A DNA stretch of 36,366 bases from Pseudomonadota bacterium (GTDB lineage: Bacteria; Pseudomonadota; Gammaproteobacteria; UBA11654), in contig JAPOHS010000004.1 in NCBI GenBank assembly GCA_029979325.1, positions 1-36,366 on the forward strand, written 5' to 3'. Numbering within the stretch: the stretch's first letter is position 1; each line of letters opens with the position of its first letter. A program made the translations under genes and the position numbers. Below, piece after piece: positions 19,241-29,630 of this stretch. The notes under the pieces were generated by a model. It had not been told where the DNA came from. It did not search any database and saw nothing but the letters and a program-made list of their open reading frames with translations.

Positions 19241-20179
19241 ATGAAAATTTCAAGAACCATCAATTCTGAAATGAATGAATTTTCGAAAGGTTCCTCAGTT
19301 TGTATTGGAGTTTTCGATGGCATTCACCTGGGCCATCAAGATTTGATTAGGAGAACAACCCAGTTTGCTAGAGAGAAAGATCTCTCATCCATCTTGTTTA
19401 CATTTGAGCCTTCTCCAAATGAGTATTTCAGCAAAGGCAAACCTCAACCCAAATTGACCACACTAGAGGAAAAGAATCAATATCTTAGAAAGAGTGGAAT
19501 TGATTGTCTCTATTGTCCACCATTTGATCAGGATATGGAAAATTTGTCCCCATTGGAATTTGTAAAACAACACCTCATAGAAAAACTAAATGCAAAACAT
19601 ATTGTAGTAGGGGTAGATTTTCATTTTGCTAAGAATAGGACTGGTACTGTCGAAACTCTTAGAGAACTTGGTCTTGAATATGGATTTACTGTTGATCCAG
19701 TCGAATTCATTACACAACAAGGAAGCAAGATTTCAAGCACATCTATAAGACAATCACTACTTGATCAAGACATTGAGAATGCGAATAAAATGCTTGGAAG
19801 AAGTTACTCAGTTTTGGGTAAAGTCATGAAGGGAAAACAAATTGGACGAACGATCGGCTATCCAACTGCCAATATTGATATTTCTAATCGAGATATACTC
19901 TTAAGAGGTGTTTTTTGCGTTCAAGCAATCATTGAAGATGTCACAAATGAATACAATGGATTGGCAAATATAGGATTTAAACCAACTGTCGATGGGACTG
20001 AGCTGACTTTAGAGGTCCATTTACTAGATTTTGATATGGATATATATGGCTCTGACATTCAAATTGATTTCATGCATCGAATTCGAGGAGAAAAGAAATT
20101 TAAAGATTTGGATGAGCTTTCTAATCAAATCAACGAAGATGCAAAAAAAGCAGATGAATTTTTTGCAATGAATCAGTGA
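19241..20179 (+). CDS. ribF: Bifunctional riboflavin kinase/FAD synthetase
   Basis: RibF phosphorylates riboflavin to FMN and then adenylates it to FAD. The N-terminal nucleotidyltransferase (about 1-180) has GVFDGIHLGHQDLI, FTFEPSPNEYF and SSTSIRQSLLDQD; the C-terminal kinase (about 183-307) has GRSYSVLGKVMKGKQIGRTIGYPTAN in order and GLANIGFKPTVDG. Length 312 is standard. In many gammaproteobacteria ribF sits with ileS and lspA; here it is inside the riboflavin operon, ten bases before nusB. Confidence 0.95.
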   Translation: MKISRTINSEMNEFSKGSSVCIGVFDGIHLGHQDLIRRTTQFAREKDLSSILFTFEPSPNEYFSKGKPQPKLTTLEEKNQYLRKSGIDCLYCPPFDQDMENLSPLEFVKQHLIEKLNAKHIVVGVDFHFAKNRTGTVETLRELGLEYGFTVDPVEFITQQGSKISSTSIRQSLLDQDIENANKMLGRSYSVLGKVMKGKQIGRTIGYPTANIDISNRDILLRGVFCVQAIIEDVTNEYNGLANIGFKPTVDGTELTLEVHLLDFDMDIYGSDIQIDFMHRIRGEKKFKDLDELSNQINEDAKKADEFFAMNQ

Positions 20180-20189
20180 TAATAAAATC

Positions 20190-20624
20190 ATGCCCAATAA
20201 GAAAAATGAAAAGCGTTTTGAAGGAAAGGGGAGAGTAGGCTCAAGACAACTTTTGCTTCAAGTTTTGTATCAGCATCAAAAAAACGATGATGATGTTGGT
20301 ACATTGATGAAGCAATCATCTCAACTGAAAGAATATAAAAGAATCGATCAAGAATATTTCAAACTATTACTTGAAGGCATTGTTTTATCAAAAGATGAGC
20401 TTGAGGAAATGATCAGCCCGCATATTGATAGACCAATTGATCAAATTGATTCAATTGAAAGAGCGATTCTTTGGATTTCAGTTTATGAGATTTCCAATAC
20501 AGATATTCCCAATACGGTTGCCATTAATGAAGCCATAGAGTTAGCAAAGTCATTTGGAGCAGAAACCAGTTTTCAATATATCAATGCTGTTCTCGACTCT
20601 TATTGCCAATCAAACAAGAAATAA
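20190..20624 (+). CDS. nusB: Transcription antitermination factor NusB
   Basis: NusB with NusE (S10) binds boxA RNA and supports antitermination of rRNA operons. The 144-residue all-helical protein shows RVGSRQLLLQVLYQHQ, RIDQEYFKLLLEGI, IDRPIDQIDSIERAILWISVYE and NTVAINEAIELAKSFG, all typical. A basic N-terminal lead (KKNEKRFEGKGR) precedes the core. It lies between ribF and thiL with short gaps, in the classical ribH-nusB-thiL order except for the two inserted genes. Confidence 0.95.
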   Translation: MPNKKNEKRFEGKGRVGSRQLLLQVLYQHQKNDDDVGTLMKQSSQLKEYKRIDQEYFKLLLEGIVLSKDELEEMISPHIDRPIDQIDSIERAILWISVYEISNTDIPNTVAINEAIELAKSFGAETSFQYINAVLDSYCQSNKK

Positions 20625-20629
20625 TAACC

Positions 20630-21571
20630 ATGAAAGAAGATGACGTAATAACTCTGATAAGGGATGCGTTTTCTTCTGTTTCAGATGATGTAAAGCTTTC
20701 AATTGGAGACGATGGTTCAGTTGTTGAAGTTGAAGAAGGAATGGAATTGGTTACGGTTTTGGACACCATAGCAGTTGGGACGCATTATCTTCCTGAAACC
20801 TCATCAGACTCAATTGGACATAAAGTCATTGCAGTTAACTTGAGTGATATGGCAGCCATGGGCGCAAAGCCAAAGTGGGCACATGTCAGTTTAAGTATTA
20901 CAAAGCCAGACAAAGCATGGATTGAGAGATTCATTGATGGTGCCAAAGCGCTGGCATCAAAACATGGTTTAGTAATTATTGGTGGGGATACGATTAAGGG
21001 ACCTGAGATGGTTGCATTATCTGTTCAGGGTTTGGTCAGTAAAGACAGATATGTCACTCGCAAAAACGCAAATATTGGAGATCTAATATATGTAACGGGT
21101 TATTTAGGAAGTGCTGCTTATGGTTTGCATTTATTGAAGTCTGGCCTGGAAGAACCAGAGATATGCATCAAAGACTTTAATTTTCCTCAGCCAAGAGTCA
21201 GTGAGGGGATTTTTCTATCGAATTATGCATCTTCAATGATCGATATATCAGACGGATTTCAAACGGATTTATCAAAATTGGCGAAAGCGTCAAATGTGGG
21301 TTTTAATGTCAACATCGATCAGTTGCCTATGAGGAGTGAAATGCTGGAAATTGATTCAGAAGATGCCATTTCAATGGCTTTATCTGGCGGGGATGATTAT
21401 GAGTTATGTTTCACGATTCCAGAAGATAGGAGGGATGAGTTTGAGCAAAAATGGCACGATAGATTCAATACCAAGCTTAGCCATGTCGGAATGATTACCG
21501 AGTCATTGGAGCGCTATAAATATAATGGACAGGAATATATGTTTGAAAAGAGAAATTTTGAACACTTCTGA
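20630..21571 (+). CDS. thiL: Thiamine-monophosphate kinase
   Basis: ThiL phosphorylates thiamine monophosphate to thiamine diphosphate, the active cofactor. The 313-residue protein has the PurM-like fold with SIGDDGSVVEV, TIAVGTHYLPE, AVNLSDMAAMGAKPKW, VIIGGDTIKGPE, and DISDGFQTDLSKLAKAS plus ALSGGDDYELCFT near the end. The frame opens at a TTG (20603) inside nusB, but the ATG at 20630, five bases after the nusB stop, gives the family's normal N-terminus and is chosen. It is followed six bases later by pgpA. Confidence 0.94.
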   Translation: MKEDDVITLIRDAFSSVSDDVKLSIGDDGSVVEVEEGMELVTVLDTIAVGTHYLPETSSDSIGHKVIAVNLSDMAAMGAKPKWAHVSLSITKPDKAWIERFIDGAKALASKHGLVIIGGDTIKGPEMVALSVQGLVSKDRYVTRKNANIGDLIYVTGYLGSAAYGLHLLKSGLEEPEICIKDFNFPQPRVSEGIFLSNYASSMIDISDGFQTDLSKLAKASNVGFNVNIDQLPMRSEMLEIDSEDAISMALSGGDDYELCFTIPEDRRDEFEQKWHDRFNTKLSHVGMITESLERYKYNGQEYMFEKRNFEHF

Positions 21572-21577
21572 TCTCAA

Positions 21578-22051
21578 ATGAAGCTAAATGATTTAAAAAA
21601 TCCATATATATTCTTTTCAAGTGGCTTTGGGATAGGCTTGATTCCTATTGCACCTGGTACATTTGGCTCTGGTTTTGGCCTGTGTCTTTATATCTACTTT
21701 GCACATTTCTATCTTCCAACCTTATTAATCTACCTTCTTCTTTTAGCTCTATTAATGATTGCCTGGTTTGCAATCAATGAGAGTTTAAAGGCTCTCGGGA
21801 AAGGAGATCATCCGGCAATCGTGATTGATGAAATCATTGGCATGATGATTGTTGCGTCTGTTTTACCAGCTGATCCTTACTGGGCTGTTGCCGCTTTTCT
21901 GATATTTCGTTTCTTTGACATCATGAAACCTTTTCCAATCGACTTAGTCGATAGAAAATTCAAGAATGCATTTGGTATCCTCATAGATGACATCATTGCA
22001 TCAGGCTATTCAGTCGCACTGATAATGATGGCTAGAAAGTTATTGGGATAG
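21578..22051 (+). CDS. pgpA: Phosphatidylglycerophosphatase A
   Basis: PgpA removes phosphate from phosphatidylglycerophosphate to give phosphatidylglycerol in the inner membrane. The 157-residue protein has several hydrophobic segments and the family marks FGIGLIPIAPGTFGSG, HPAIVIDEIIGMMI and RFFDIMKPFPIDLVDR. The aspartate and glutamate in VIDEI are the expected metal-site residues. It is the last gene of the glyA-to-pgpA string and its end overlaps the convergent xseB by 12 bases. Confidence 0.93.
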   Translation: MKLNDLKNPYIFFSSGFGIGLIPIAPGTFGSGFGLCLYIYFAHFYLPTLLIYLLLLALLMIAWFAINESLKALGKGDHPAIVIDEIIGMMIVASVLPADPYWAVAAFLIFRFFDIMKPFPIDLVDRKFKNAFGILIDDIIASGYSVALIMMARKLLG

Positions 22052-22273
22052 GGTCTCGTCAGAATCTTTCAGCTCATCACCCATTAAGACTTTTATTTTT
22101 AGCTCTGCTTCCTCAAGGGTCTTTTGACACTCTCTAGATAATTTTATACCCGTTTCGAATTTTTTGAGTGCATCATCCAGATCTAATTCACCAGTCTCTA
22201 ATTCTTCTAGAATTTTTTCTAGTTCATGCAATTTTGATTCTATGTTTGTATTGGATTTTTTAGGAGGTGTCAT
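22040..22273 (-). CDS. xseB: Exodeoxyribonuclease VII small subunit
   Basis: XseB binds the large subunit XseA to form exonuclease VII, which degrades single-stranded DNA. The 77-residue protein is a helical hairpin with the standard IESKLHELEKILEELETGEL segment, then LDDALKKFETGIKLSRECQ and LEEAELKIKVL. In many gammaproteobacteria xseB is followed by ispA and dxs; here it ends inside the convergent pgpA, so it is a single-gene unit. The ATG at 22273 has AGGAGG just upstream on the minus strand? No clear site was confirmed there, and the start rests on family length. Confidence 0.9.
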   Translation of the reverse strand: MTPPKKSNTNIESKLHELEKILEELETGELDLDDALKKFETGIKLSRECQKTLEEAELKIKVLMGDELKDSDETLSQ

Positions 22274-22330
22274 GTGTTCTAATTATAGCTAAATGTGATG
22301 AATTTAATATTGTTCATTTTGGGATTTTTA

Positions 22331-22353
22331 TATAAAATTAGAACCATTCTAAT
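22331..22353 (+). promoter_or_regulatory. Candidate katG -10 and overlapping palindromic operator
   Basis: TATAAA (22331-22336) is a possible -10; TTGTTC at 22310 is a weak -35 at a short 15-base spacing. Directly after it, ATTAGAACCATTCTAAT (22337-22353) is an inverted repeat with perfect 7-base arms and a 3-base centre. Transcription would start inside the palindrome, which suits a repressor site. The 7-3-7 layout resembles operators of Fur-superfamily regulators (Fur, PerR, Irr), but the regulator is not identified. A strong AGGGG ribosome site follows at 22365. Confidence 0.45.
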
Positions 22354-22359
22354 AGTTAG

Positions 22360-24507
<2,148 letters not shown>

Positions 24508-24523
24508 ACTCAAAAAACCATGT

Positions 24524-24559
24524 AAAAAAAGGGGATGCATTGATGCAACCCCTTTTTTT
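24524..24559. terminator. Rho-independent terminator after katG
   Basis: GGGG-A-TGCAT, a two-base TG loop, then ATGCA-A-CCCC form a hairpin with one internal A-A mismatch, flanked by seven A on the left and seven T on the right. It begins 17 bases after the katG stop. The symmetric A and T tracts would let it work in either direction. Confidence 0.9.
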
Positions 24560-24661
24560 ATTTACCGAATACTCAATTTTATTAGCCAGCCAGAATAAAT
24601 AAGCTCAAATAGATGTCAATGCTCTTGATTCAACTTACTTTCTCACGAATAATGAAGGACC

Positions 24662-26548
24662 ATGACGAAGGATTATAATGCCTCAGACATCGAGGTCCTC
24701 AGTGGGCTTGAGCCGGTTCAAAAAAGACCCGGCATGTATACCGACACCGACTGTCCAAATCACTTAGCATATGAGGTCATCGATAATAGTGTAGATGAGG
24801 CTATTGCAGGCTATTGCAAAACAATTCAGGTGGATCTTTACAAAGACGGCTCTGTTCAAGTGAGAGATGATGGACGTGGTATGCCCGTTGATGATCATCC
24901 CGAGGAAAAGATACCTGCTGTGGAATTAATCTTAACCAGGCTGCATGCAGGCGCAAAATTTGATAACAAGAGCTATAAATTTTCTGGAGGATTACATGGT
25001 GTTGGTGTTTCTGTAGTCAATGCGCTCTCAAAAAATCTGGAAGTATGGATTAAAAGAGGTGGGCAAGAATACAATATGAGTTTCAGCAATGGTGACAGGA
25101 CATCAGAGCTTGAGATCGTTGATAGTGTCGGAAAAGCCAACACTGGAACAGCCATACGCTTCTGGCCAAATGAGTCGTATTTTGATTCACCCGATATAAG
25201 GCTTGATGAAATTAAGCATAACCTTCGTGCAAAAGCAGTTCTATGTCCAGGCTTGAAGATTAAATTTAAAGACGAAGCGACTGGCGAAAAATGTCAATGG
25301 GAGTATCAAGAAGGAGCCAGTGAATATCTGGTAGAAATGCTTGAAAACATTGAATGCATTCCAGCAGTTCCATTTTCTGGCAAAGCAAATTCAGATGAGC
25401 AAGAGCTTGAGTGGAGTATGACTTGGCCTGATAGAGATCATGAAGGGATCCAAGAATCTTATGTCAATTTGATACCGACCAAACACGGTGGGACACATGT
25501 GTCAGGCTTTAGGTCAGGGTTATCAGAGTCAGTGAAAGAGTTTGCTGATTATCGCAACCTACTACCGAGAGGCGTTAAGCTTTCTCCTGAAGATGTTTGG
25601 ATGGGTCTGAGCTATATTGTTTCAGTCAGAATTGAGGACCCACAATTTTCAGGGCAAACGAAAGAGAAACTCAGTTCGAGATCTGTTACAGGTTTTGTTA
25701 CAGGACTCATTAAAGATGCGTTCACACTTTGGTTGAATCAACATCCTGAAGCGGGAGATCAAATTGTCGCAAGGGCAATTGAGAACGCTCAAAAAAGAGC
25801 CAAAAAGAATGTAAAGGTAAAACGAAAGAAGGCCACAGGCGGACCCACATTGCCTGGTAAACTCGCAGACTGTACGAGCGACGAACCCGATCTTTGCGAA
25901 TTATTTATTGTTGAAGGTGATTCTGCTGGCGGATCTGCAAAGCAGGCCAGAGATAGAGTTTTTCAGGCAATTCTTCCACTCCGAGGAAAGATTCTTAACA
26001 GTTGGGAAGTGGATGAGAGCAATTTGCTTTCTTCTCAAGAGATCAGCAATATCTCTCAGGCACTGGGTGTTGAACCTGGGGCCGATGATCTTGGCAATCT
26101 TCGGTACCATAAAATTTGTATACTTGCAGATGCTGATTCGGATGGACTGCATATCGCAACATTAATCTGCGCCCTGTTTTTGAAACATTTTAGAAAATTG
26201 GTCGAAGATGGTCATGTCTATGTATCAATGCCACCTTTGTATCGAATCGATGTTGGAAAAGAGGTGCATTATGCGCTTGACGAGACTGAGAAGGATTCGA
26301 TTTTAAAGGCATTAGAAAAAAAGAAGCCAAATACGAAAACAACCGTTACTCGTTTTAAAGGTCTGGGCGAAATGAGCCCAGTTCAATTGAGGGAGACTAC
26401 CATGCTCCAAGATTCTAGGAGGCTTGTGAAGCTGACCATTGATAATGCATCATATACTGAAGAGCTTATGGATAAATTGATGGCAAAAAAACGCTATACA
26501 GATAGAAAAGAATGGCTTGAAGAAAAGGGCAATTTGGCAGAGATATAA
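24662..26548 (+). CDS. parE: DNA topoisomerase IV subunit B
   Basis: ParE is the ATPase subunit of topoisomerase IV, which unlinks daughter chromosomes. The 628-residue protein has the GHKL ATPase domain (EVIDNSVDEAIAGY, VRDDGRGMPVD, GGLHGVGVSVVNALS), the transducer with FSGQTKEKLSS, and the TOPRIM domain with FIVEGDSAGGSAKQARDR and ILADADSDGLHIATLICALF. DADSDG and the short C-terminal part without the GyrB insertion identify ParE rather than GyrB. AAGGA stands just before the ATG. parC follows with no gap between stop and start. Confidence 0.96.
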   Translation: MTKDYNASDIEVLSGLEPVQKRPGMYTDTDCPNHLAYEVIDNSVDEAIAGYCKTIQVDLYKDGSVQVRDDGRGMPVDDHPEEKIPAVELILTRLHAGAKFDNKSYKFSGGLHGVGVSVVNALSKNLEVWIKRGGQEYNMSFSNGDRTSELEIVDSVGKANTGTAIRFWPNESYFDSPDIRLDEIKHNLRAKAVLCPGLKIKFKDEATGEKCQWEYQEGASEYLVEMLENIECIPAVPFSGKANSDEQELEWSMTWPDRDHEGIQESYVNLIPTKHGGTHVSGFRSGLSESVKEFADYRNLLPRGVKLSPEDVWMGLSYIVSVRIEDPQFSGQTKEKLSSRSVTGFVTGLIKDAFTLWLNQHPEAGDQIVARAIENAQKRAKKNVKVKRKKATGGPTLPGKLADCTSDEPDLCELFIVEGDSAGGSAKQARDRVFQAILPLRGKILNSWEVDESNLLSSQEISNISQALGVEPGADDLGNLRYHKICILADADSDGLHIATLICALFLKHFRKLVEDGHVYVSMPPLYRIDVGKEVHYALDETEKDSILKALEKKKPNTKTTVTRFKGLGEMSPVQLRETTMLQDSRRLVKLTIDNASYTEELMDKLMAKKRYTDRKEWLEEKGNLAEI

Positions 26549-28837
26549 ATGGGTAAACAAGAAGAAATGGATTTCAATAAAACCGGAGGAGGATCAAAAT
26601 CAGATTCTCAACCACTCAGTGAGTTTGTAGAGAAGGCATACCTTGACTATTCAATGTATGTCATTCTTGATCGTGCACTCCCGTTCATAGGAGACGGTCT
26701 GAAGCCTGTTCAGAGGAGAATCATATTCGCCATGTCTGAGCTGGGTCTCTCTGCTCAATCAAAGCCGAAGAAATCTGCAAGAACAGTAGGAGATGTTCTT
26801 GGAAAATACCATCCACACGGAGACACGGCATGTTATGAGGCAATGGTCAACATGGCGCAAGACTTTTCATATCGATATCCATTGATCATTGGCCAAGGAA
26901 ACTGGGGCTCATATGATGATCCAAAATCATTTGCTGCCATGAGGTATACCGAAGCAAAACTCAGCGCATATACAAAGTTGATGTTGAGCGAGCTTGGCCA
27001 AGGGACAACCGATTGGAAACCAAATTTCGATGGCACACTCAAGGAGCCCGAATTCCTCCCTTCCAGATTACCCAACCTCATTCTCAATGGTGTGACTGGA
27101 ATTGCTGTGGGTATGTCAACCGACATTCCGCCACATAACATCAAGGAAATAGCTTATCTATTGGATAAATTGATTAAAAATCCAGACATTTCATTGGGTC
27201 AACTCACAAGGATTACAAAGAATTTTCAAGGACCTGATTTCCCATCTGGTGGGGAGATGATTTCTACACCAGAGGAGCTTAAACAGATTTACACGACTGG
27301 GAATGGAAGTGTCAAAATCAGAGCCAAGTATAAAAAAGAAAAAAATCAGATTGTCATCACTCAGCTTCCTTATCAAGTGTCAGGCAATAAGATCATTGAG
27401 CAAATTGCCACACAAATGAAAGACAAGAAGTTGCCATTGATTACAGATATCAACGATGAATCTGATCACGAAACACCCATCCGAATTGTCCTTACACCGA
27501 AATCCAATAGAGTGAACACCGATGAACTGATGGGGCATCTTTTTGCAACCACAGATCTGGAAAAGAATGTCAGAGTGAATATGAATTTGATTGGCCTCGA
27601 TGGAAGACCAAGGGTCTTTGATCTCAAAGCATTGTTGTCAGAATGGATAGAATTCAGAACACAAACTGTGACCAGAAGGCTTCAGTTCAGATTGGATGAA
27701 GTAGAGGCAAGGCTTCATATATTAGAAGGCCTCATGGTCGCTTATTTAAATCTTGATGAAGTCATTAGAATCATCCGAGAGGAGGATGATCCAAAATCAA
27801 AGTTGATCAAGAAGTTTAAACTGTCAGAGATACAAGCTGAGGCAATTTTAAATTTAAGGCTTAGAAATTTGGCCAAGCTGGAAGAGGAGAAAATTCTTAC
27901 TGAAAAGAATGATCTCGAGAAAGAACAAAGTGAGTTGAAAAAAATACTCAAGAGCAAGAAAAAAATAAATGAACTCATTCAAAAAGAGATCAAGCAAGAC
28001 ACAAAAGATTTTGGCGATGATCGGAGAACAACATTAAATGAATCAGCGATCACCTCACAAGCCCTGGATCAAACACAACTTGCGAGCAGTGATCCAGTGA
28101 CGATTGTTTTATCAAAGGCAGGCTGGGTTAGGGCTGCTAAAGGGACTCTCGATGACCCTCATTCTCTCAATTATAAATCTGGAGATGATTATTTGTCTTC
28201 TGTCCCTGGCAGAAGCAACCAGTTTGCAGTTTTCATAGACAGCACAGGCAGAGTATATAGCATTGTTGCCGATTCCCTTCCTTCAGCCAGAAGCAATGGT
28301 GAGCCTTTGTCCAGTAGGCTTAATCCACCCGATGGCGCTTATTTTGCAGGCGTGATGTCAGGTGATCCTGGTCAGCATTGGCTTTTGTCTTCGAGCGCCG
28401 GATATGGTTTTTTTGTTAAATTGGAAGACCTTTATACCAAAAACAGAAAAGGCAAGACATGCCTGAGTGTAAAAGGTTCTGAAGTATTGATCCCTTCGAA
28501 TGCGACCTCAGTTGGGTATCCAGAAGAAACATATGTTGCAGCTGCAAATTCAGCTGGTAAATTGCTTATTTTTAAAAGCAATGAATTAATGGAGATGAGC
28601 AAAGGAAAGGGATTAAAAATCATTGGAATTAATTCAAAGAAATTTAAAGAAGGAAAAGAAAAGATGGTTTCAGCCATTGTCATTGGACCAAAAGATTCGA
28701 TTCGGGTTTATAGCGGTAAAAAACCCAAAATCATCAGGCCCGATGAATTCGAAAATTATATGAGTGAAAGAGGGAAAAGAGGGAGATCGGTTCCTCCATT
28801 TAAGAAAATTGATTCCCTTGAAGTTGAGCCAAGATAA
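26549..28837 (+). CDS. parC: DNA topoisomerase IV subunit A
   Basis: ParC cuts and rejoins DNA in topoisomerase IV. The 762-residue protein has the winged-helix domain with [20 protein letters not shown] and the catalytic tyrosine Y133 in [11 protein letters not shown], a tower and coiled-coil region (about 350-490), and a C-terminal beta-pinwheel (about 510-740) that reads as weaker repeats. At the positions equal to E. coli Ser80 and Glu84 it has Thr93 and Glu97. The start codon directly abuts the parE stop, so translation is coupled. efp follows after ten bases. Confidence 0.96.
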   Translation: MGKQEEMDFNKTGGGSKSDSQPLSEFVEKAYLDYSMYVILDRALPFIGDGLKPVQRRIIFAMSELGLSAQSKPKKSARTVGDVLGKYHPHGDTACYEAMVNMAQDFSYRYPLIIGQGNWGSYDDPKSFAAMRYTEAKLSAYTKLMLSELGQGTTDWKPNFDGTLKEPEFLPSRLPNLILNGVTGIAVGMSTDIPPHNIKEIAYLLDKLIKNPDISLGQLTRITKNFQGPDFPSGGEMISTPEELKQIYTTGNGSVKIRAKYKKEKNQIVITQLPYQVSGNKIIEQIATQMKDKKLPLITDINDESDHETPIRIVLTPKSNRVNTDELMGHLFATTDLEKNVRVNMNLIGLDGRPRVFDLKALLSEWIEFRTQTVTRRLQFRLDEVEARLHILEGLMVAYLNLDEVIRIIREEDDPKSKLIKKFKLSEIQAEAILNLRLRNLAKLEEEKILTEKNDLEKEQSELKKILKSKKKINELIQKEIKQDTKDFGDDRRTTLNESAITSQALDQTQLASSDPVTIVLSKAGWVRAAKGTLDDPHSLNYKSGDDYLSSVPGRSNQFAVFIDSTGRVYSIVADSLPSARSNGEPLSSRLNPPDGAYFAGVMSGDPGQHWLLSSSAGYGFFVKLEDLYTKNRKGKTCLSVKGSEVLIPSNATSVGYPEETYVAAANSAGKLLIFKSNELMEMSKGKGLKIIGINSKKFKEGKEKMVSAIVIGPKDSIRVYSGKKPKIIRPDEFENYMSERGKRGRSVPPFKKIDSLEVEPR

Positions 28838-28847
28838 GGAGTATTCA

Positions 28848-29414
28848 ATGGTGATGTACAATAGCGGAGACCTGAAGTCAGGACTAAAGGTTCTAATAGA
28901 TGGCGAGCCCTTCAATATTGTGGAGAGCGAATTTCATAAGCCAGGCAAAGGTCAAGCATTCAACAAGGTTAAGCTAAAGAATCTGAAAAATGGAAAAGTT
29001 CTCGAAAAAACAGTCAAGATAGGTGTATCACTTGAGGGAGCAGACGTCATGATCAGGGAGATGCAATACTTATATAATGACGGAGATCAGTGGCACTTCA
29101 TGGATACAGATAGCTACGAGCAGATTGGCATAGCAAAATCAGTTGTGGATGAGATACTCATTTGGCTCAAAGAGGAAAGCATATGCGAGGTCACGATTTG
29201 GAACGAACAAGCAATCGCAGTAGAGCCTCCCAATAATATCGATGTTAGAGTCACAGAAACAGATCCTGGACTCAGAGGTGATACAGCACAGGGCGGTGTC
29301 AAACCGGCTATTGTTGAAACAGGTGCTTCAATCCGTGTTCCTTTGTTTATCGAGGAGGGTGAGCTTATTAAAGTGGATACCAGGACCGGTGAGTACTTAT
29401 CGAGAGTGAAATAA
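28848..29414 (+). CDS. efp: Translation elongation factor P
   Basis: EF-P rescues ribosomes stalled on proline runs. The 188-residue protein has domain I with the exposed loop HKPGKGQAF, domain II with TVKIGVSLEGADV, and domain III with TDPGLRGDTAQGGVKPA. Lys34 sits exactly where E. coli EF-P is beta-lysylated by EpmA/EpmB, and the flanking residues match that type rather than the arginine (EarP) type. The frame is open from 28764 inside parC, but ATG 28848 with AAGGAG seven bases upstream gives the right length. A second ATG (28854) is possible. The stop overlaps the next tiny ORF. Confidence 0.96.
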   Translation: MVMYNSGDLKSGLKVLIDGEPFNIVESEFHKPGKGQAFNKVKLKNLKNGKVLEKTVKIGVSLEGADVMIREMQYLYNDGDQWHFMDTDSYEQIGIAKSVVDEILIWLKEESICEVTIWNEQAIAVEPPNNIDVRVTETDPGLRGDTAQGGVKPAIVETGASIRVPLFIEEGELIKVDTRTGEYLSRVK

Positions 29415-29506
29415 TGAATTCGCAAAAAATAATCTACTATCTCATTGTTGCTTTAATGGTGATATCGATTCTTTATGGAATTAAAAATATTTTTCAGCCC
29501 TTCTGA
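29414..29506 (+). CDS. Tiny single-span membrane protein (30 aa), downstream of efp
   Basis: A 30-residue ORF reading MNSQKIIYYLIVALMVISIL followed by YGIKNIFQPF. It starts in the efp stop (TAATG), which suggests reinitiation from efp. One hydrophobic helix (about residues 6-22) with a polar N-terminus is all that can be seen. It overlaps the end of the opposite-strand tiny ORF by 13 bases. No family is recognised; it could be a chance ORF. Confidence 0.35.
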   Translation: MNSQKIIYYLIVALMVISILYGIKNIFQPF

Positions 29507-29619
29507 TTCTCACTGTTTTCATCATTCTTTTCAGACGGGGAGACTCGATTGCTGAAATATTTAAATGATTTCACCAAGAAAATTACAATAATGATGATTA
29601 TGATTATTAAGCCGTCCAT
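29494..29619 (-). CDS. Tiny single-span membrane protein (41 aa), downstream of psd
   Basis: A 41-residue ORF with a start at 29619, 11 bases after the psd stop, preceded by a strong GAGGAG six bases from the ATG. The N-terminus MDGLIIIIIIIVIFLVKSF is one membrane helix with seven isoleucines in a row; the rest (RVSPSEKNDENSENQKG) is charged and hydrophilic. The charge pattern suggests the N-terminus outside and a cytoplasmic tail. The ribosome binding site and spacing favour a real gene cotranscribed with psd. No family is recognised. Confidence 0.55.
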   Translation of the reverse strand: MDGLIIIIIIIVIFLVKSFKYFSNRVSPSEKNDENSENQKG

Positions 29620-29630
29620 TCTTCTCCTCG

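Noticed and set aside
24625..24653. TTGATT-17-AATAAT as a promoter for parE
   Set aside because: Transcription would start near 24660 and remove the good AAGGA ribosome site before the ATG at 24662, so the match is probably chance.
24662..26548. Reading this gene as gyrB
   Set aside because: DADSDGLHIATL in the TOPRIM domain, the length of 628 and the directly following parC fit ParE.
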